Notes: generated by a model not told the origin, from the letters alone. A stretch of 64,000 bases of DNA from JANQLU01 sp964434955 (GCA_964434955.1 CAYSXI010000004.1:1-64000); one strand, 5' to 3'; shown: positions 44,168 to 53,618, counted from the stretch's first letter. Made by a program: numbers and translations.

Positions 44168-47100
44168 ATGACCCTTCGTCCTGGCTTGCCCTCGATCTTG
44201 AAGCGTTCATTTGGCTTCATCATGATGGCGCTGATTTTGGCCCTGCTGCCTGCCTCCTTGATCGGGCAGGAACTGGAACCGCACGTCAAACCCAACTATC
44301 GGCAGGCGGCCCAATATAGCAGTCGCTACCTTCGCCAATTTTTGTACAGCACCTCCGTGCGGCCAAACTGGATCGGCAAGACCGATCACTTCTGGTATTC
44401 GTTCAAAACGTCCGAGGGAACCAACTACTATCGAGTCGATCCATCGGCCGGTACGAAAGAGCCGTTATTTGATCGAGTCAAACTGGGCGCTCAACTGGGC
44501 GTGTTTATCAAGAAACCGGTCGATCCCAAACTTCTGCCGATCACGAGTGTACGCGTCAATGAAGAGGGAACGGAAGTTTCATTCGTTGCCGAGCGCGCCC
44601 GCTACACTTACAACTTGCGCGAAGAAAAACTCGCCAAGGGCGGTGCTGCTCCGACGTCCAACTCCGGACTCCGAGTCCCCAGTCGCTTCAGAGGATCGCG
44701 CGAAGACTACATTCGCATGTTGCGAGAACGTGGAATCAACGTTCCAACGAGTGGCAACCGCTCCTCATCTTCGAGCCATCGCGTTTTTTCACCCGACCGA
44801 AAAACTTATGTGTTCTCCAGGGGTCACAACCTTTACATCATGACCCTGCCGGAAGGTTACGGTAAGGACGAGAAGAAAGAAGAAAAGAAATCAGACGACA
44901 AGAAAGCCGGCGACAAAAAATCGGACGACAAAAAAGCCGGCGACAAGAAGGCTGCTGACAAAAAGGCTGCCGACCAAAAGAAAACGGACAAGAAGAACAA
45001 AGAAGAGAAAAAACAGTCGGACGACAAAAAAGCTTCCGAAACGAAAGGCGAAAAAGCCAAACAGGAACAGGACAAAAAGGACGGCGACAAAAAGGACGAA
45101 AAGGATTCGGACAAGAAGAAAGGCGATGAAAAGAAGGAAGGCGATGACAAAAAGGATGGCGAAGCAAAGGAAGACGAAAAACCCAAAACGCTTCCCATCC
45201 CTAAAGTCAAAGCGAGCACCGATCGCGAAGCAACTCAGTTGACCAAAGATGGCGTCGACCGCTACAGCTTCGCCGGGCGAACATTCCGCTTTTCTCGCGG
45301 CGGCTCACGCTCCCGCACGGAAATCAAAGACGACCAAAAAACGCGTCCCGCGGCCGTTTGGTCCAAGGATTCCAGGTCGTTTTACGTTTACCGACGTGAT
45401 TCACGCGACGTCAAGGAACTGTGGGTGATTAACTCGCTTTCGAATCCACGCCCCACCCTGGAAAAGTACGATTACCCCATGCCGGGCGAAGACAAGATTC
45501 GCAAGACAGAACTCTATTACTTCTCGCCGAAAGACAAGAAGCTGAAACGAGTCACTCCGAAATGGAAAGACGAAAGCTACTCCAACGTTCACTACGGTGA
45601 AACAGGTGATGAACTTCGCTTCATGCGACGCGATCGTCTGCTTCGAAACGTTGAATTCTGCACGATGAATACGAGCACGGGTGAAACCAAGTGCTTGATC
45701 GAAGAAGGATTCCAGAACGCAAACTACAACTACCAATCGATGCGTTACATCAACGACTCGAAAGAAATGATTTGGTGGTCGGAGCGTAGCGGCTGGGGGC
45801 ATTTCTATCTTTATGATCGCGATGGCACTTTGAAGAACGCGATCACTTCAGGTGAGTTTCGAGCCAGCCGAATCGTCAGCGTCGATGAAAAGAATCGCCT
45901 GATGTACTTCATTGCGAACGCTCGCGAACCCAATGAAAACGTCTACTTCAATCACCTGTATTGCGTCCGCCTGGATGGGACCGGTTTGAGGTTGATGGAT
46001 CCCGGCAACGCGAATCACTCATCGACATTGTCACCCAGCAAGCAATTCCTGGTCGACAACTGTTCGCGAGTCGACATGCCTCCGGTTTCGATTTTGCGAA
46101 ATGCCGACGGCAAGGAAATCATGAAACTGGAAGCGACCGACATGTCCCGGCTGAAGGAAGTTGGCTGGCAACCGCCCCAGACATTTGTTGTCAAAGCGGC
46201 GGATGGCGTGACCGATCTCTACGGCAACATGTGGAAGCCGTTTAATTTCAACCCAAAGAAAAAGTATCCCATCATTGCTCACGTGTACCCAGGACCTCAA
46301 CAGGAAGGTACGCGACACACGTTCAGCGCGACTGATGGAAACCAGCAGTTGGCCCAGATCGGGTTTATCGTGATTCAGGTCGGCCATCGCGGAGGAGCGC
46401 CATACCGCTCCAAGGCATACGGCAGCTACGGATACTTCAATCTGCGGGACTACGGTCTGGCAGACAAGAAGGCTGCGATCGAGCAACTGGCTCAGCGATA
46501 CAACTTTATTGATGTTGAACGAGTCGGTATCTATGGTCACTCGGGTGGCGGTTTCATGACCGCGGCAGCCCTGCTTCAAAAACCTTACAACGATTTCTTT
46601 AAAGTCGGTGTTTCGACCGCAGGAAATCATGACAACAACATCTATAACAACTCCTGGTCCGAGCGTTACCACGGCTTGAAGGTCGCTTCCTCCTCGAGCA
46701 CAAGCTCGAGCTCTCGAAGCCGAACTTCGGGTTCCAGCAGTTCGTCGACCCGCTCTCGGACTCGAACGCGATTGCCAGATGAGTACCAACGACGAGGCAA
46801 GTTCGACGTCGCCGAGTCGGATCACTTCTATGAGTACGAATTGGATGACCCCGAACTCGCGCAGCTGGTCTTTGAATATGGACCGGAAGCCATTGAGTGG
46901 CTGAAACAACAGCAGCAACCGGGCGACCAGGACGTTCAGGAAAAGGATCAGAAGGCCAAGCAGGAAGGCAAGAAGCAGAACGACAAAAAGGAAGCTGCAA
47001 GAAAAGCTTTCGAAAAGGAAAAAGCCAACCAAGACAAGGCCAAAACGGCGAAAGGCAAACAGGACGAGTCCAAAACCAAAACCGACTCTGCAAACAAGCA

Positions 47101-47539
47101 GGAAAAGAAAGGTGACGCCAAGAAAGGTGACGCCAAGCAGGACGGGAAGAAAGACGACTCCAAAAAGGCCGGCGCCAAGGACGACAAGAAGTCGGACGAC
47201 AAAAAATCGGACGATAAGAAGACGTCAGCTCAGAGCAAGTTGGACAAGGTCAAGTTTGAGATCCGTGTTCCAACCAATGCGGAGTTGGCCGAAAACTTGA
47301 AAGGTCACTTGTTCCTGATTCATGGCGAAGCAGATAACAACGTTCACCCTGCGAATACACTTCGCTTGGTGGATGCATTGATCAAAGCCAACAAACGCTT
47401 TGACATGCTTTATCTGCCGGCGACGCGCCACGGATTTGGCTCGTATCAGCCTTATGTGACGCAAAGAATGTATGAGTACTTTGCCGAACATTTGCTGAAC
47501 GACTATCAAGATGGAGCTGATATCGGGCAAAAGAAATAG
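44168..47539 (+). CDS. S9-family prolyl oligopeptidase-like protein with two Lys/Asp-rich inserts
   Basis: Start at the ATG at 44168 (GGAG six bases upstream, signal-type helix 'FGFIMMALILALLPASLIGQ'), giving 1123 residues, far longer than usual for DPP-IV-like S9 enzymes. The N-terminal beta-propeller is interrupted at about residues 234-345 by a Lys/Asp/Glu-rich stretch with units such as 'KKAGDKKSDDKKAGDKK'. The catalytic domain has S792 in 'GIYGHSGGGFMTAAALL'. A Ser/Arg-rich linker and a second Lys/Asp-rich insert (about 913-1022) then intervene before D1056 ('HGEADNNVHP') and H1088 ('ATRHGFGSYQ'). The triad is complete, so it is probably active as an exported peptidase. Confidence 0.93.
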   Translation: MTLRPGLPSILKRSFGFIMMALILALLPASLIGQELEPHVKPNYRQAAQYSSRYLRQFLYSTSVRPNWIGKTDHFWYSFKTSEGTNYYRVDPSAGTKEPLFDRVKLGAQLGVFIKKPVDPKLLPITSVRVNEEGTEVSFVAERARYTYNLREEKLAKGGAAPTSNSGLRVPSRFRGSREDYIRMLRERGINVPTSGNRSSSSSHRVFSPDRKTYVFSRGHNLYIMTLPEGYGKDEKKEEKKSDDKKAGDKKSDDKKAGDKKAADKKAADQKKTDKKNKEEKKQSDDKKASETKGEKAKQEQDKKDGDKKDEKDSDKKKGDEKKEGDDKKDGEAKEDEKPKTLPIPKVKASTDREATQLTKDGVDRYSFAGRTFRFSRGGSRSRTEIKDDQKTRPAAVWSKDSRSFYVYRRDSRDVKELWVINSLSNPRPTLEKYDYPMPGEDKIRKTELYYFSPKDKKLKRVTPKWKDESYSNVHYGETGDELRFMRRDRLLRNVEFCTMNTSTGETKCLIEEGFQNANYNYQSMRYINDSKEMIWWSERSGWGHFYLYDRDGTLKNAITSGEFRASRIVSVDEKNRLMYFIANAREPNENVYFNHLYCVRLDGTGLRLMDPGNANHSSTLSPSKQFLVDNCSRVDMPPVSILRNADGKEIMKLEATDMSRLKEVGWQPPQTFVVKAADGVTDLYGNMWKPFNFNPKKKYPIIAHVYPGPQQEGTRHTFSATDGNQQLAQIGFIVIQVGHRGGAPYRSKAYGSYGYFNLRDYGLADKKAAIEQLAQRYNFIDVERVGIYGHSGGGFMTAAALLQKPYNDFFKVGVSTAGNHDNNIYNNSWSERYHGLKVASSSSTSSSSRSRTSGSSSSSTRSRTRTRLPDEYQRRGKFDVAESDHFYEYELDDPELAQLVFEYGPEAIEWLKQQQQPGDQDVQEKDQKAKQEGKKQNDKKEAARKAFEKEKANQDKAKTAKGKQDESKTKTDSANKQEKKGDAKKGDAKQDGKKDDSKKAGAKDDKKSDDKKSDDKKTSAQSKLDKVKFEIRVPTNAELAENLKGHLFLIHGEADNNVHPANTLRLVDALIKANKRFDMLYLPATRHGFGSYQPYVTQRMYEYFAEHLLNDYQDGADIGQKK

Positions 47540-47564
47540 CACCGAAATCAATTCTGATGGAAAC

Positions 47565-47595
47565 AAAAAAGGCGACCTTAACGGTCGCCTTTTTT
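47565..47595. terminator. Intrinsic terminator after the S9 peptidase gene
   Basis: GGCGACC (47571-47577) and GGTCGCC (47583-47589) form a stem with a five-base loop, flanked by A6 and T6. It can act in both directions and lies 26 bases after the peptidase stop codon. Confidence 0.92.
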
Positions 47596-47634
47596 CGTGC
47601 GATCGGGCATGCGATGCCCGTAACTTTCATTTGT

Positions 47635-47781
47635 TCAACGGTGTTTCGGAGGCGAAGGATTCTTGCTCGATACCAATCTCGGCTTGAGTTGCAATCGATC
47701 TTTGAGTTGATGATGGTAACCGAGCATCATCAGCAAAGAGGCAACGGTAATTCCAAAGATCAGGGCAGGAAAGCTAATCAT
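47635..47781 (-). CDS. Possible 48-residue single-pass membrane protein
   Basis: A short frame on the minus strand starts at the ATG at 47781 and reads 'MISFPALIFGITVASLLMML', one hydrophobic helix, followed by a basic tail rich in Lys, Arg and Pro ('KDRLQLKPRLVSSKNPS') and a TGA at 47635. The positive-inside rule would put the tail in the cytosol. The ribosome-binding site is weak (AAGAA about six bases upstream). It is followed by a 7-bp hairpin (47604-47620) and the shared terminator at 47565-47595. The composition looks like a real small membrane protein, but nothing else supports it. Confidence 0.4.
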   Translation of the reverse strand: MISFPALIFGITVASLLMMLGYHHQLKDRLQLKPRLVSSKNPSPPKHR

Positions 47782-48227
47782 CTAGGTTCTTTTTGAAAAA
47801 CAATTTTGGTTGCTTCTACACACATAGATGCGAGGGTGTCACGCAACTGGACATCAAAAAAAATCGAGAATCCGTATTTCTTTGAAAATCGAACCGGCGA
47901 TTGGGTGGCCCATCCGAAATCGACGGAGTTTTTGTGCGGGTTTCCTGCGTCGAAACAAATTCAATCCTTTCAAAACGCTCAAATTCACTCTGGGCAGGTT
48001 GAAAGACAACATCTTTGCCCGGGGGCTGGATGAAATCGTGTGCTGAACCACACTTTCGCGGCGGCCCGCTGGCAAACGTCCCGTTTTGGTACGGTGTTTG
48101 CCCTTATAATGATCGTCAGCTTGATCGGTAGAGAATCATGCTGGCACTTTACCCCCGCAAAGTTACACTTTCCCCAAAATCCGGCCGTTGAAACCCATCC
48201 TGATTTTGGTGGGACAGGAGAGTTCCC
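47782..48227. other. Intergenic region upstream of the WXXGXW-repeat gene
   Basis: 446 bases. It holds a perfect TATAAT at 48105-48110 (see separate entry). Short open frames on both strands have no ribosome-binding site and ordinary shadow-like composition, so I do not call them. No RNA gene recognised. Confidence 0.4.
48105..48110 (+). promoter_or_regulatory. TATAAT -10 element upstream of the WXXGXW-repeat gene
   Basis: A perfect TATAAT lies about 118 bases before the ATG at 48228. The -35 region is poor at 16-18 base spacing, so the promoter may be weak or need an activator. Confidence 0.35.
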
Positions 48228-51185
48228 ATGATCAGATCGACGACAGATCGTCGCAAACTCGCGACAGTTTTGCCCATCGTCATTTCCGTTTTGCTGACGT
48301 ATGGCCTTTTTGCTTCAAAAACAGCACTAAAAAATGCTCGCGCCCAGGACGAATCACGGCTCACCCCTCCCGCTCAATCCGTTTTGCAGAAACCAAATCA
48401 GGAAGAGCTTCCTCAGGGTGTGAAACAGGACGACCCTCAGGATCAAAATGGACGCCAGATTTTGATGCGTGGCCCCATGCATGAAGCTTTCGTCGAGCTG
48501 CATTCCGTGGACCCAAAGCCAAATGCTTACGTGGACAAGAAGCCACCCGAACCGATCAAGGAAGTGCCGCCGGAATTCAAACCCGAAGGTGACAACGTCC
48601 GCTGGATCCCCGGCTATTGGGCCTGGGAAGTCGACAAAAAGGACTTTATTTGGGTGAGTGGCATATGGCGAGACATTCCCCCGAAACAAGCCTGGATTCC
48701 CGGTTATTGGGAGGAATCCGACAAAGGATACCGTTGGATCTCCGGGTTTTGGCACGAGGAAGAAAAGGAAGAGCTCCAGTATTTACCCGAGCCACCCGAA
48801 AGCATCGACTCGGGACCTTCCACCCCCCCGCCAAGTGACGATCATTTCTACGTGCCCGGCAACTGGATCATGCAGGGACAGCAGTATCAATGGACGCCAG
48901 GATTCTGGAAACCGATCGTCGAAGACTGGATCTGGATTCCGGCCCGCTATGTCTGGACTCCTCACGGATGTGTATTCCGGCCCGGATACTGGGATCGCGT
49001 GATTCAAAACCGCGGTGTTTGTTTCGCTCCGGTTTACTATTCGCAACCGATCTATCAGCAACCAACGTTTTTCTACACACCGGCCTGTGCAATCGATATC
49101 CGGTTCGACTTCCTCGCAAACATGTTTGTCGACTTGCGATTTGGACACTATTGCTATGGCGATTGGTATGGCCAGCGCCACATTCAACGAGACATCCTGC
49201 CCTGGGTCAACATTCACCAGTATCGCCGAAGGCATTACGACCCGTTTTTGGCCTATTACACTTGCCCATCAAGGCGACTTAACAACGTCAATATCTACGT
49301 TCATTTGAACCGCCGACACCGTCATTTCCACGACAACGTCAACCTCCGCCCCCACCGAACGTTTGCAGCACAGCAAGCACCTCGTCGTCCAAGAGGCAAC
49401 GGAACGCAGGTTGCCGTGAACGTGAATCAACGTGTCCAAATTGGTGTTGATTACCGTGAGTTGGTCGAACGACGACAGCGTGGTGGCGGCAACGCGACCG
49501 CAAACCGCGGCCAGCGGCCAACTGGCAAAAAGTACCGCCGTCTTAACGAAGAAGAGATTCTCACGGCACGTAAGAGCAGCGACCCGATTCGTCGAGTCGA
49601 AAACCAGAGACGCAAACATGAGGTAGCCCGCAACACCCGAAACGGAAATCAAAAAGGGAGTCGCGGTGCTTCAAAGACGGTTTCCCAAAGTCAGTTGCGG
49701 TTGGTGGATTACAAAAAAGCGGTCGCGGCAGGAAAACAGGTTCGAATCCCGCCCGAGCGACGAGTGAACGGCAATCGTGGCGTTTCATCGGTCAATCGCC
49801 CCAATCGAAACCCCCGTTCTTCCAATGCCGAGCCGGAGCAACAGCGCCAGGTCCGTCGTGACGTCACGGAAGATTTGCTCAAAACCCAGCGCCGACAGAG
49901 AGAGCAACAAATGGAACGAGTTGCCCGGCAGCAAGAGCAAGATCGAAAACGAAATATCGCCCAGCAACAGGAACGTGCGAGGCGCGAAGCTGAAAATCGA
50001 TCCGGCAATGCGAATCGTCAACGAACCGAAAATCGCAATCGAATTCCTTCGGTCGAACGTCAACAGCGACAACGACAACGGGACCTCGAAGAAAAACAAA
50101 AGGCCCAAGCGCAACAGGACATGCTGGAACGAATCCGACGCCAGCAACAGGATCGGGAAAAGCGCTTACGCAAAGAACAGTTGTCACAAAGGGACATCGA
50201 CCGTATTCGCAAACAGCGAGACGACGAGCAAGCCCGCTTGCGGCAACAGCAGCAACAGCGCGAGCGGGACGAGAAGTTTTCCCAACAAAATCGCGAACGT
50301 CAGCGAGAGATCGATCGCCAGAATCGTGAAAGACAGCGTCGCGATCAAGCGGATCGCCAAAAGCGAATTGATGCCGAACGGCAACGACAAATGGAGCGAT
50401 TGCGAAAGAAGCAACAGGACGAACAGCGTCAACGATCCGAACAGAAGCGTTCTCGCGATTTGTTGGACGCGAAACTTCAAAAGGAACGAGAAGCCCAAGC
50501 GCGACGGCAACGTGAAAATGACGCTGCCAAACGCGAGCGATCTCGAATCGAGCAGCAAAAAGCCCTTAAGGCCCGAGAGCAACAGGATCGGATCCGCCGC
50601 CAACAGGTCGATCAACAACGCCAAAGAGTCGCCGAACAAATGCGGCAAAAACAAATCGAGGCTCAAAGGCAAAAAGCAATCGAATCTCAACGCCAGCGAG
50701 CCAGCGAACAGCAACGGCAAAAGGCGTTGGATGCCCAACGACAAAAGGCTGCCGAAGCACAGCGGCAAAGAGCCGTCGAAAGACAAAGACAAAAACAGGC
50801 TGACGACATGAGGCAGAAGCAGTTGGAGCAACAGCGACAGCGGCAACGCCAAATCGACGAACAGCGTAAACGTCAGGTTGAGCAACAACGTCAAAAAGCC
50901 ATTGAAGCTCAAAGGCAAAAAGCTGTCGAGCAGCAGCGGCAACGAGCGGCTGAGCAACAGCGGCAACGTCAAATCGAGGATCAGCGACGCCGTCGCCAGG
51001 CGGAAGATCAACGAAAACGGCAACAGGCAGAAAGCCAGCGCCGGCAACAAATCGAAAACCAGCGCCGGCAACAGATTGAAAACTCGCGCCGTCAACAAAT
51101 GGAAAACCAGCGCCGCCAGCAGGACATCAAACGCCAACAACAGCGTCGCTCGCCGCAAAACAATCGGCGCGGTAAGCGAAAGTAG
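48228..51185 (+). CDS. Exported WXXGXW-repeat protein with a very long Gln/Arg-rich coiled-coil tail
   Basis: 985 residues; GGAG about eight bases before the ATG. A signal-like helix (about residues 11-30) comes first. Residues about 124-265 hold repeated Trp motifs: 'RWIPGYWAW', 'FIWVSGIWRD', 'AWIPGYWEE', 'YRWISGFWHE', 'YQWTPGFWKP', 'CVFRPGYWDR', the pattern of WXXGXW/YXWV-type outer-surface repeats. A His/Tyr-rich region (280-370) follows. From about 530 to the end the sequence is almost only Gln, Arg, Glu, Lys, Ala, in short heptad-like units such as 'QQRQKAIEAQRQKAVEQQRQ'. The tail is strongly basic and would form a long helix or bind polyanions. Function unknown. Confidence 0.85.
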   Translation: MIRSTTDRRKLATVLPIVISVLLTYGLFASKTALKNARAQDESRLTPPAQSVLQKPNQEELPQGVKQDDPQDQNGRQILMRGPMHEAFVELHSVDPKPNAYVDKKPPEPIKEVPPEFKPEGDNVRWIPGYWAWEVDKKDFIWVSGIWRDIPPKQAWIPGYWEESDKGYRWISGFWHEEEKEELQYLPEPPESIDSGPSTPPPSDDHFYVPGNWIMQGQQYQWTPGFWKPIVEDWIWIPARYVWTPHGCVFRPGYWDRVIQNRGVCFAPVYYSQPIYQQPTFFYTPACAIDIRFDFLANMFVDLRFGHYCYGDWYGQRHIQRDILPWVNIHQYRRRHYDPFLAYYTCPSRRLNNVNIYVHLNRRHRHFHDNVNLRPHRTFAAQQAPRRPRGNGTQVAVNVNQRVQIGVDYRELVERRQRGGGNATANRGQRPTGKKYRRLNEEEILTARKSSDPIRRVENQRRKHEVARNTRNGNQKGSRGASKTVSQSQLRLVDYKKAVAAGKQVRIPPERRVNGNRGVSSVNRPNRNPRSSNAEPEQQRQVRRDVTEDLLKTQRRQREQQMERVARQQEQDRKRNIAQQQERARREAENRSGNANRQRTENRNRIPSVERQQRQRQRDLEEKQKAQAQQDMLERIRRQQQDREKRLRKEQLSQRDIDRIRKQRDDEQARLRQQQQQRERDEKFSQQNRERQREIDRQNRERQRRDQADRQKRIDAERQRQMERLRKKQQDEQRQRSEQKRSRDLLDAKLQKEREAQARRQRENDAAKRERSRIEQQKALKAREQQDRIRRQQVDQQRQRVAEQMRQKQIEAQRQKAIESQRQRASEQQRQKALDAQRQKAAEAQRQRAVERQRQKQADDMRQKQLEQQRQRQRQIDEQRKRQVEQQRQKAIEAQRQKAVEQQRQRAAEQQRQRQIEDQRRRRQAEDQRKRQQAESQRRQQIENQRRQQIENSRRQQMENQRRQQDIKRQQQRRSPQNNRRGKRK

Positions 51186-51217
51186 TCGCAAACAACGGTA
51201 GCCAACCCAAACCTTTG

Positions 51218-51250
51218 AGCGGTTGCGGTTTATTTCGCAACCGCTTTTTT
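51218..51250 (+). terminator. Intrinsic terminator after the WXXGXW-repeat gene
   Basis: A perfect 10-bp stem (51218-51227 with 51236-51245), eight-base loop, followed by a run of six T (51245-51250). It lies 33 bases after the stop codon. Confidence 0.92.
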
Positions 51251-51429
51251 CATACGAACCTCCGACCAAACTGCCTCAAGTCCCTCGTCCCATCCTTCCA
51301 TCATTCCATCGTCCCTCCATCTCAATCCCGACAACGATGACCTACTTCGCCTAACTAAGCCGCCAAAGCAGCTGCCGCAAGAATCACGAGGCGAAACCCG
51401 AAAACAGAATGACGCTTCGACGCACAAAT

Positions 51430-51576
51430 AGCGCATCAACACAAGCACCAAGCGCGCGAACACGACCAACAAGCGCATGAATACAAACAACAAGCGCATC
51501 AACCCAAACAACAAGCGCGCGAGCACAAACAACAAGCGGATGAATACAAGCACGAAGCGCCAGCGAGTGGTTCCGA
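51430..51576 (+). repeat. 21-bp minisatellite, seven copies, in a gene-free region
   Basis: The core AGCG recurs at 51430, 51451, 51472, 51493, 51514, 51535 and 51556, an exact 21-base period; the best copies read AACAAGCGCATGAATACAAAC with small changes. The plus strand is nearly free of T. The surrounding gap (51186-51773) otherwise holds two terminators and no supported gene. Both strands are open through the array because the period is a multiple of three, but no ribosome-binding site or family match supports translation. Not a CRISPR: there are no spacers. Confidence 0.85.
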
Positions 51577-51714
51577 ACCACCAAACATCCAAGCCCCATG
51601 ATCCAAGCCGCATGATCCAAGCCCGGGCGAAAGCAAACGCCCGATTCAACTTGCACGCCCGACTGATGCGTCAAATCATACTTGCCCATAACACCCGCCA
51701 ACAAACTGCGGCGC

Positions 51715-51749
51715 AACAAAAAAGGATGCCCCAAAACTGGGCATCCTTT
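51715..51749 (-). terminator. Intrinsic terminator of the CocE/S15 hydrolase gene
   Basis: On the minus strand an 11-bp stem (51739-51749 with 51721-51731) is followed by a T-run. It starts 25 bases after the stop codon of the hydrolase gene. Confidence 0.88.
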
Positions 51750-51773
51750 CCAATTTTTGCTTCAGAAACCAGC

Positions 51774-53618
51774 TTACTTTTCCGCCGCTTTTTCAAACGC
51801 CGCCTTGCCACCAACGACTGGAATCTCCAACGCGGTACCATCGAGATCCACCGTCAGTTCCGTTCCTGCTTTTGGCCAAAGCGTAAAATCGCGGTCGCTG
51901 GAAAAGATCATCAGACCAATTTGTTGGCCGGCTGGGATCACCTGGTCGTCCGGCTGAAGCGTGAACTCCATTTCATAAAACTTGCCGGGAACCAACGGTT
52001 CACTTTCGGTTAGCGATTGATGATTTTGCGGATCCGCCCAGCCGCGGGTAATGATATTGTCCGTGATTCGGCCACGTTCCATCCAGGGAAGCGAAACCAC
52101 CCAAACCGACAGGTTGCAGGCCTTCTTGCTGGAAGCCAACTTGATTTTGATTTTCGCGGTGCCGGAAATGTGAATGTCTTCCGTCAATTTTGGAGTGACG
52201 AACAAAAGGCGATTTTCCGATGAATCGGCCTGGGCCAATTTCGTCCCGGAAATGGCCACGTCATCAACCAATTTTTCCTGGCCTTGAGCGCCCATCGCTT
52301 CCAATGCCAGACCGCCCATTTTGTTGCCTCCTTTGGTCAACTTCAGCGTGATCGGTTTGGCTTCCGGGTGAGGATAGTCCGCGTACGCGGTTGGTTTGTT
52401 GCGGCGATCTTTTTCGCGAACGATCCATGCCTTGGGATCTTTCTCAACGTCGTTTTTGACTCCGTAGAGATAACGCGTGAACCAACGGTTCATCATTTGA
52501 TGGGGTGGCTCACCTCCGTGCCCGCCTTGATGGCAGTAGTATTGGCAAGGAACACCTTTCTTTTTCAAAGCCAGGTAGATTCGGACACTGTGCTCTGGCA
52601 TCACGTTCCAATCGTTGAATCCGTGCGCCATCAACGTCGCGGCTTTCAAATCATCGAGTTGATTCAAGTAATCCCGCCCCGCCCAAAACTCGTTGTAGTC
52701 GCCCGTAATCCGGTCGAATTTTTTCCAGAACAGGTTTTTGCGGATCCGCTCATTGCAACCCTCGCGCTTGTCCATGTCTCCGCTATGAATGAAATCGTAA
52801 AGAACATCGATATCCTCCCCCATGTATCCGCCCGGGTGACGAATCAGGCCATGAGAACGGTAGTAGTGGTAGTACGAAGTGTTGGGAGCAATTGGAATGA
52901 TGCATTCCAGCCCTTCGACGCCGGTCGTGGCTGCGGCCAGGGGGAGTGTTCCGTTGTACGACGTCCCAGTCATGCCAACTTTACCGGTGCACCAATCGGC
53001 TTTGACTTCTTCGTCGCCTGTTGGGGTCGTGTAGCCTTTCGCTCGGCCGTTCAACCAATCGATCACGGCTTTCGGCGCCAGCGATTCATTCTTTCCGCCT
53101 ACCGTGGGGCATCCTTGTGACAACCCGGTTCCCGGTGAACAGGAATGGACCACAGCAAAGCCGCGAGGAACCCAGGTCGAGATATGTGAACCGGAAATGA
53201 TGGGTCGGTTTGCACGCGTCTTGAATGGAGGGATGACCGTTCGTTTCGGCGGTTCCTCACCCAACTCGTGTTTGGGATCCCAAAAGTACTGTTTTGCAGT
53301 TCCGCCAGTTCCCGAGTAATAAGGGCTGGTTGCGTAAATCACCGGCACTTTAAGGTCTTCCGTTTTCGTCTGCTTTTGACGGGTGACCGAAACGTGCATC
53401 CGATCCTTCTTTCCGTCCTCGTCCGAATCGAATTCGGTTTCAACCCATAGATCGTGGTTGATCCAATCGCGACGATTCTTGAAAGCTTCCACAATTTGAG
53501 CCTGGCCGTCTTTGAAGACCGGACCAGCCTTTTCATCTTGACCGGAGACCTGAGTCGTCAATCCGATCAAGCCAATCAGCAAGAACAAAGGGGTGCAGTA
53601 AAACAGTTTCAATTTCAT
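51774..53618 (-). CDS. Exported CocE/NonD-type hydrolase (S15 X-Pro dipeptidyl-peptidase family)
   Basis: 614 residues with a signal peptide (about residues 6-26). The region 'FDSDEDGKKDRMHVSV' near residue 63 is the usual opening of S15 proteins. The nucleophile is S220 in 'VGMTGTSYNGTLPLAAA'. The catalytic Asp is probably in 'LMAHGFNDWNVMPEH' and the His in 'YYCHQGGHGGEPPHQM'. The C-terminal jelly-roll domain starts near residue 420 and ends with 'LMIFSSDRDFTLWPKAGTEL'. Family members cut X-Pro peptides or hydrolyse esters and amides; which applies here is not clear. It has its own terminator and stands 199 bases after the MNIO cassette on the same strand. Confidence 0.9.
   Translation of the reverse strand: MKLKLFYCTPLFLLIGLIGLTTQVSGQDEKAGPVFKDGQAQIVEAFKNRRDWINHDLWVETEFDSDEDGKKDRMHVSVTRQKQTKTEDLKVPVIYATSPYYSGTGGTAKQYFWDPKHELGEEPPKRTVIPPFKTRANRPIISGSHISTWVPRGFAVVHSCSPGTGLSQGCPTVGGKNESLAPKAVIDWLNGRAKGYTTPTGDEEVKADWCTGKVGMTGTSYNGTLPLAAATTGVEGLECIIPIAPNTSYYHYYRSHGLIRHPGGYMGEDIDVLYDFIHSGDMDKREGCNERIRKNLFWKKFDRITGDYNEFWAGRDYLNQLDDLKAATLMAHGFNDWNVMPEHSVRIYLALKKKGVPCQYYCHQGGHGGEPPHQMMNRWFTRYLYGVKNDVEKDPKAWIVREKDRRNKPTAYADYPHPEAKPITLKLTKGGNKMGGLALEAMGAQGQEKLVDDVAISGTKLAQADSSENRLLFVTPKLTEDIHISGTAKIKIKLASSKKACNLSVWVVSLPWMERGRITDNIITRGWADPQNHQSLTESEPLVPGKFYEMEFTLQPDDQVIPAGQQIGLMIFSSDRDFTLWPKAGTELTVDLDGTALEIPVVGGKAAFEKAAEK

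Noticed and set aside
51430..51576. Regular repeats considered as a CRISPR array
   Set aside because: The units are directly joined with no spacers and no cas genes are nearby.
51230..51649. Minus-strand frame giving hydrophobic heptads such as RLLFVLA and RLLFGLM
   Set aside because: The regular heptads come from translating the 21-bp minisatellite. There is no ribosome-binding site, and the frame runs into the terminator of the neighbouring gene.
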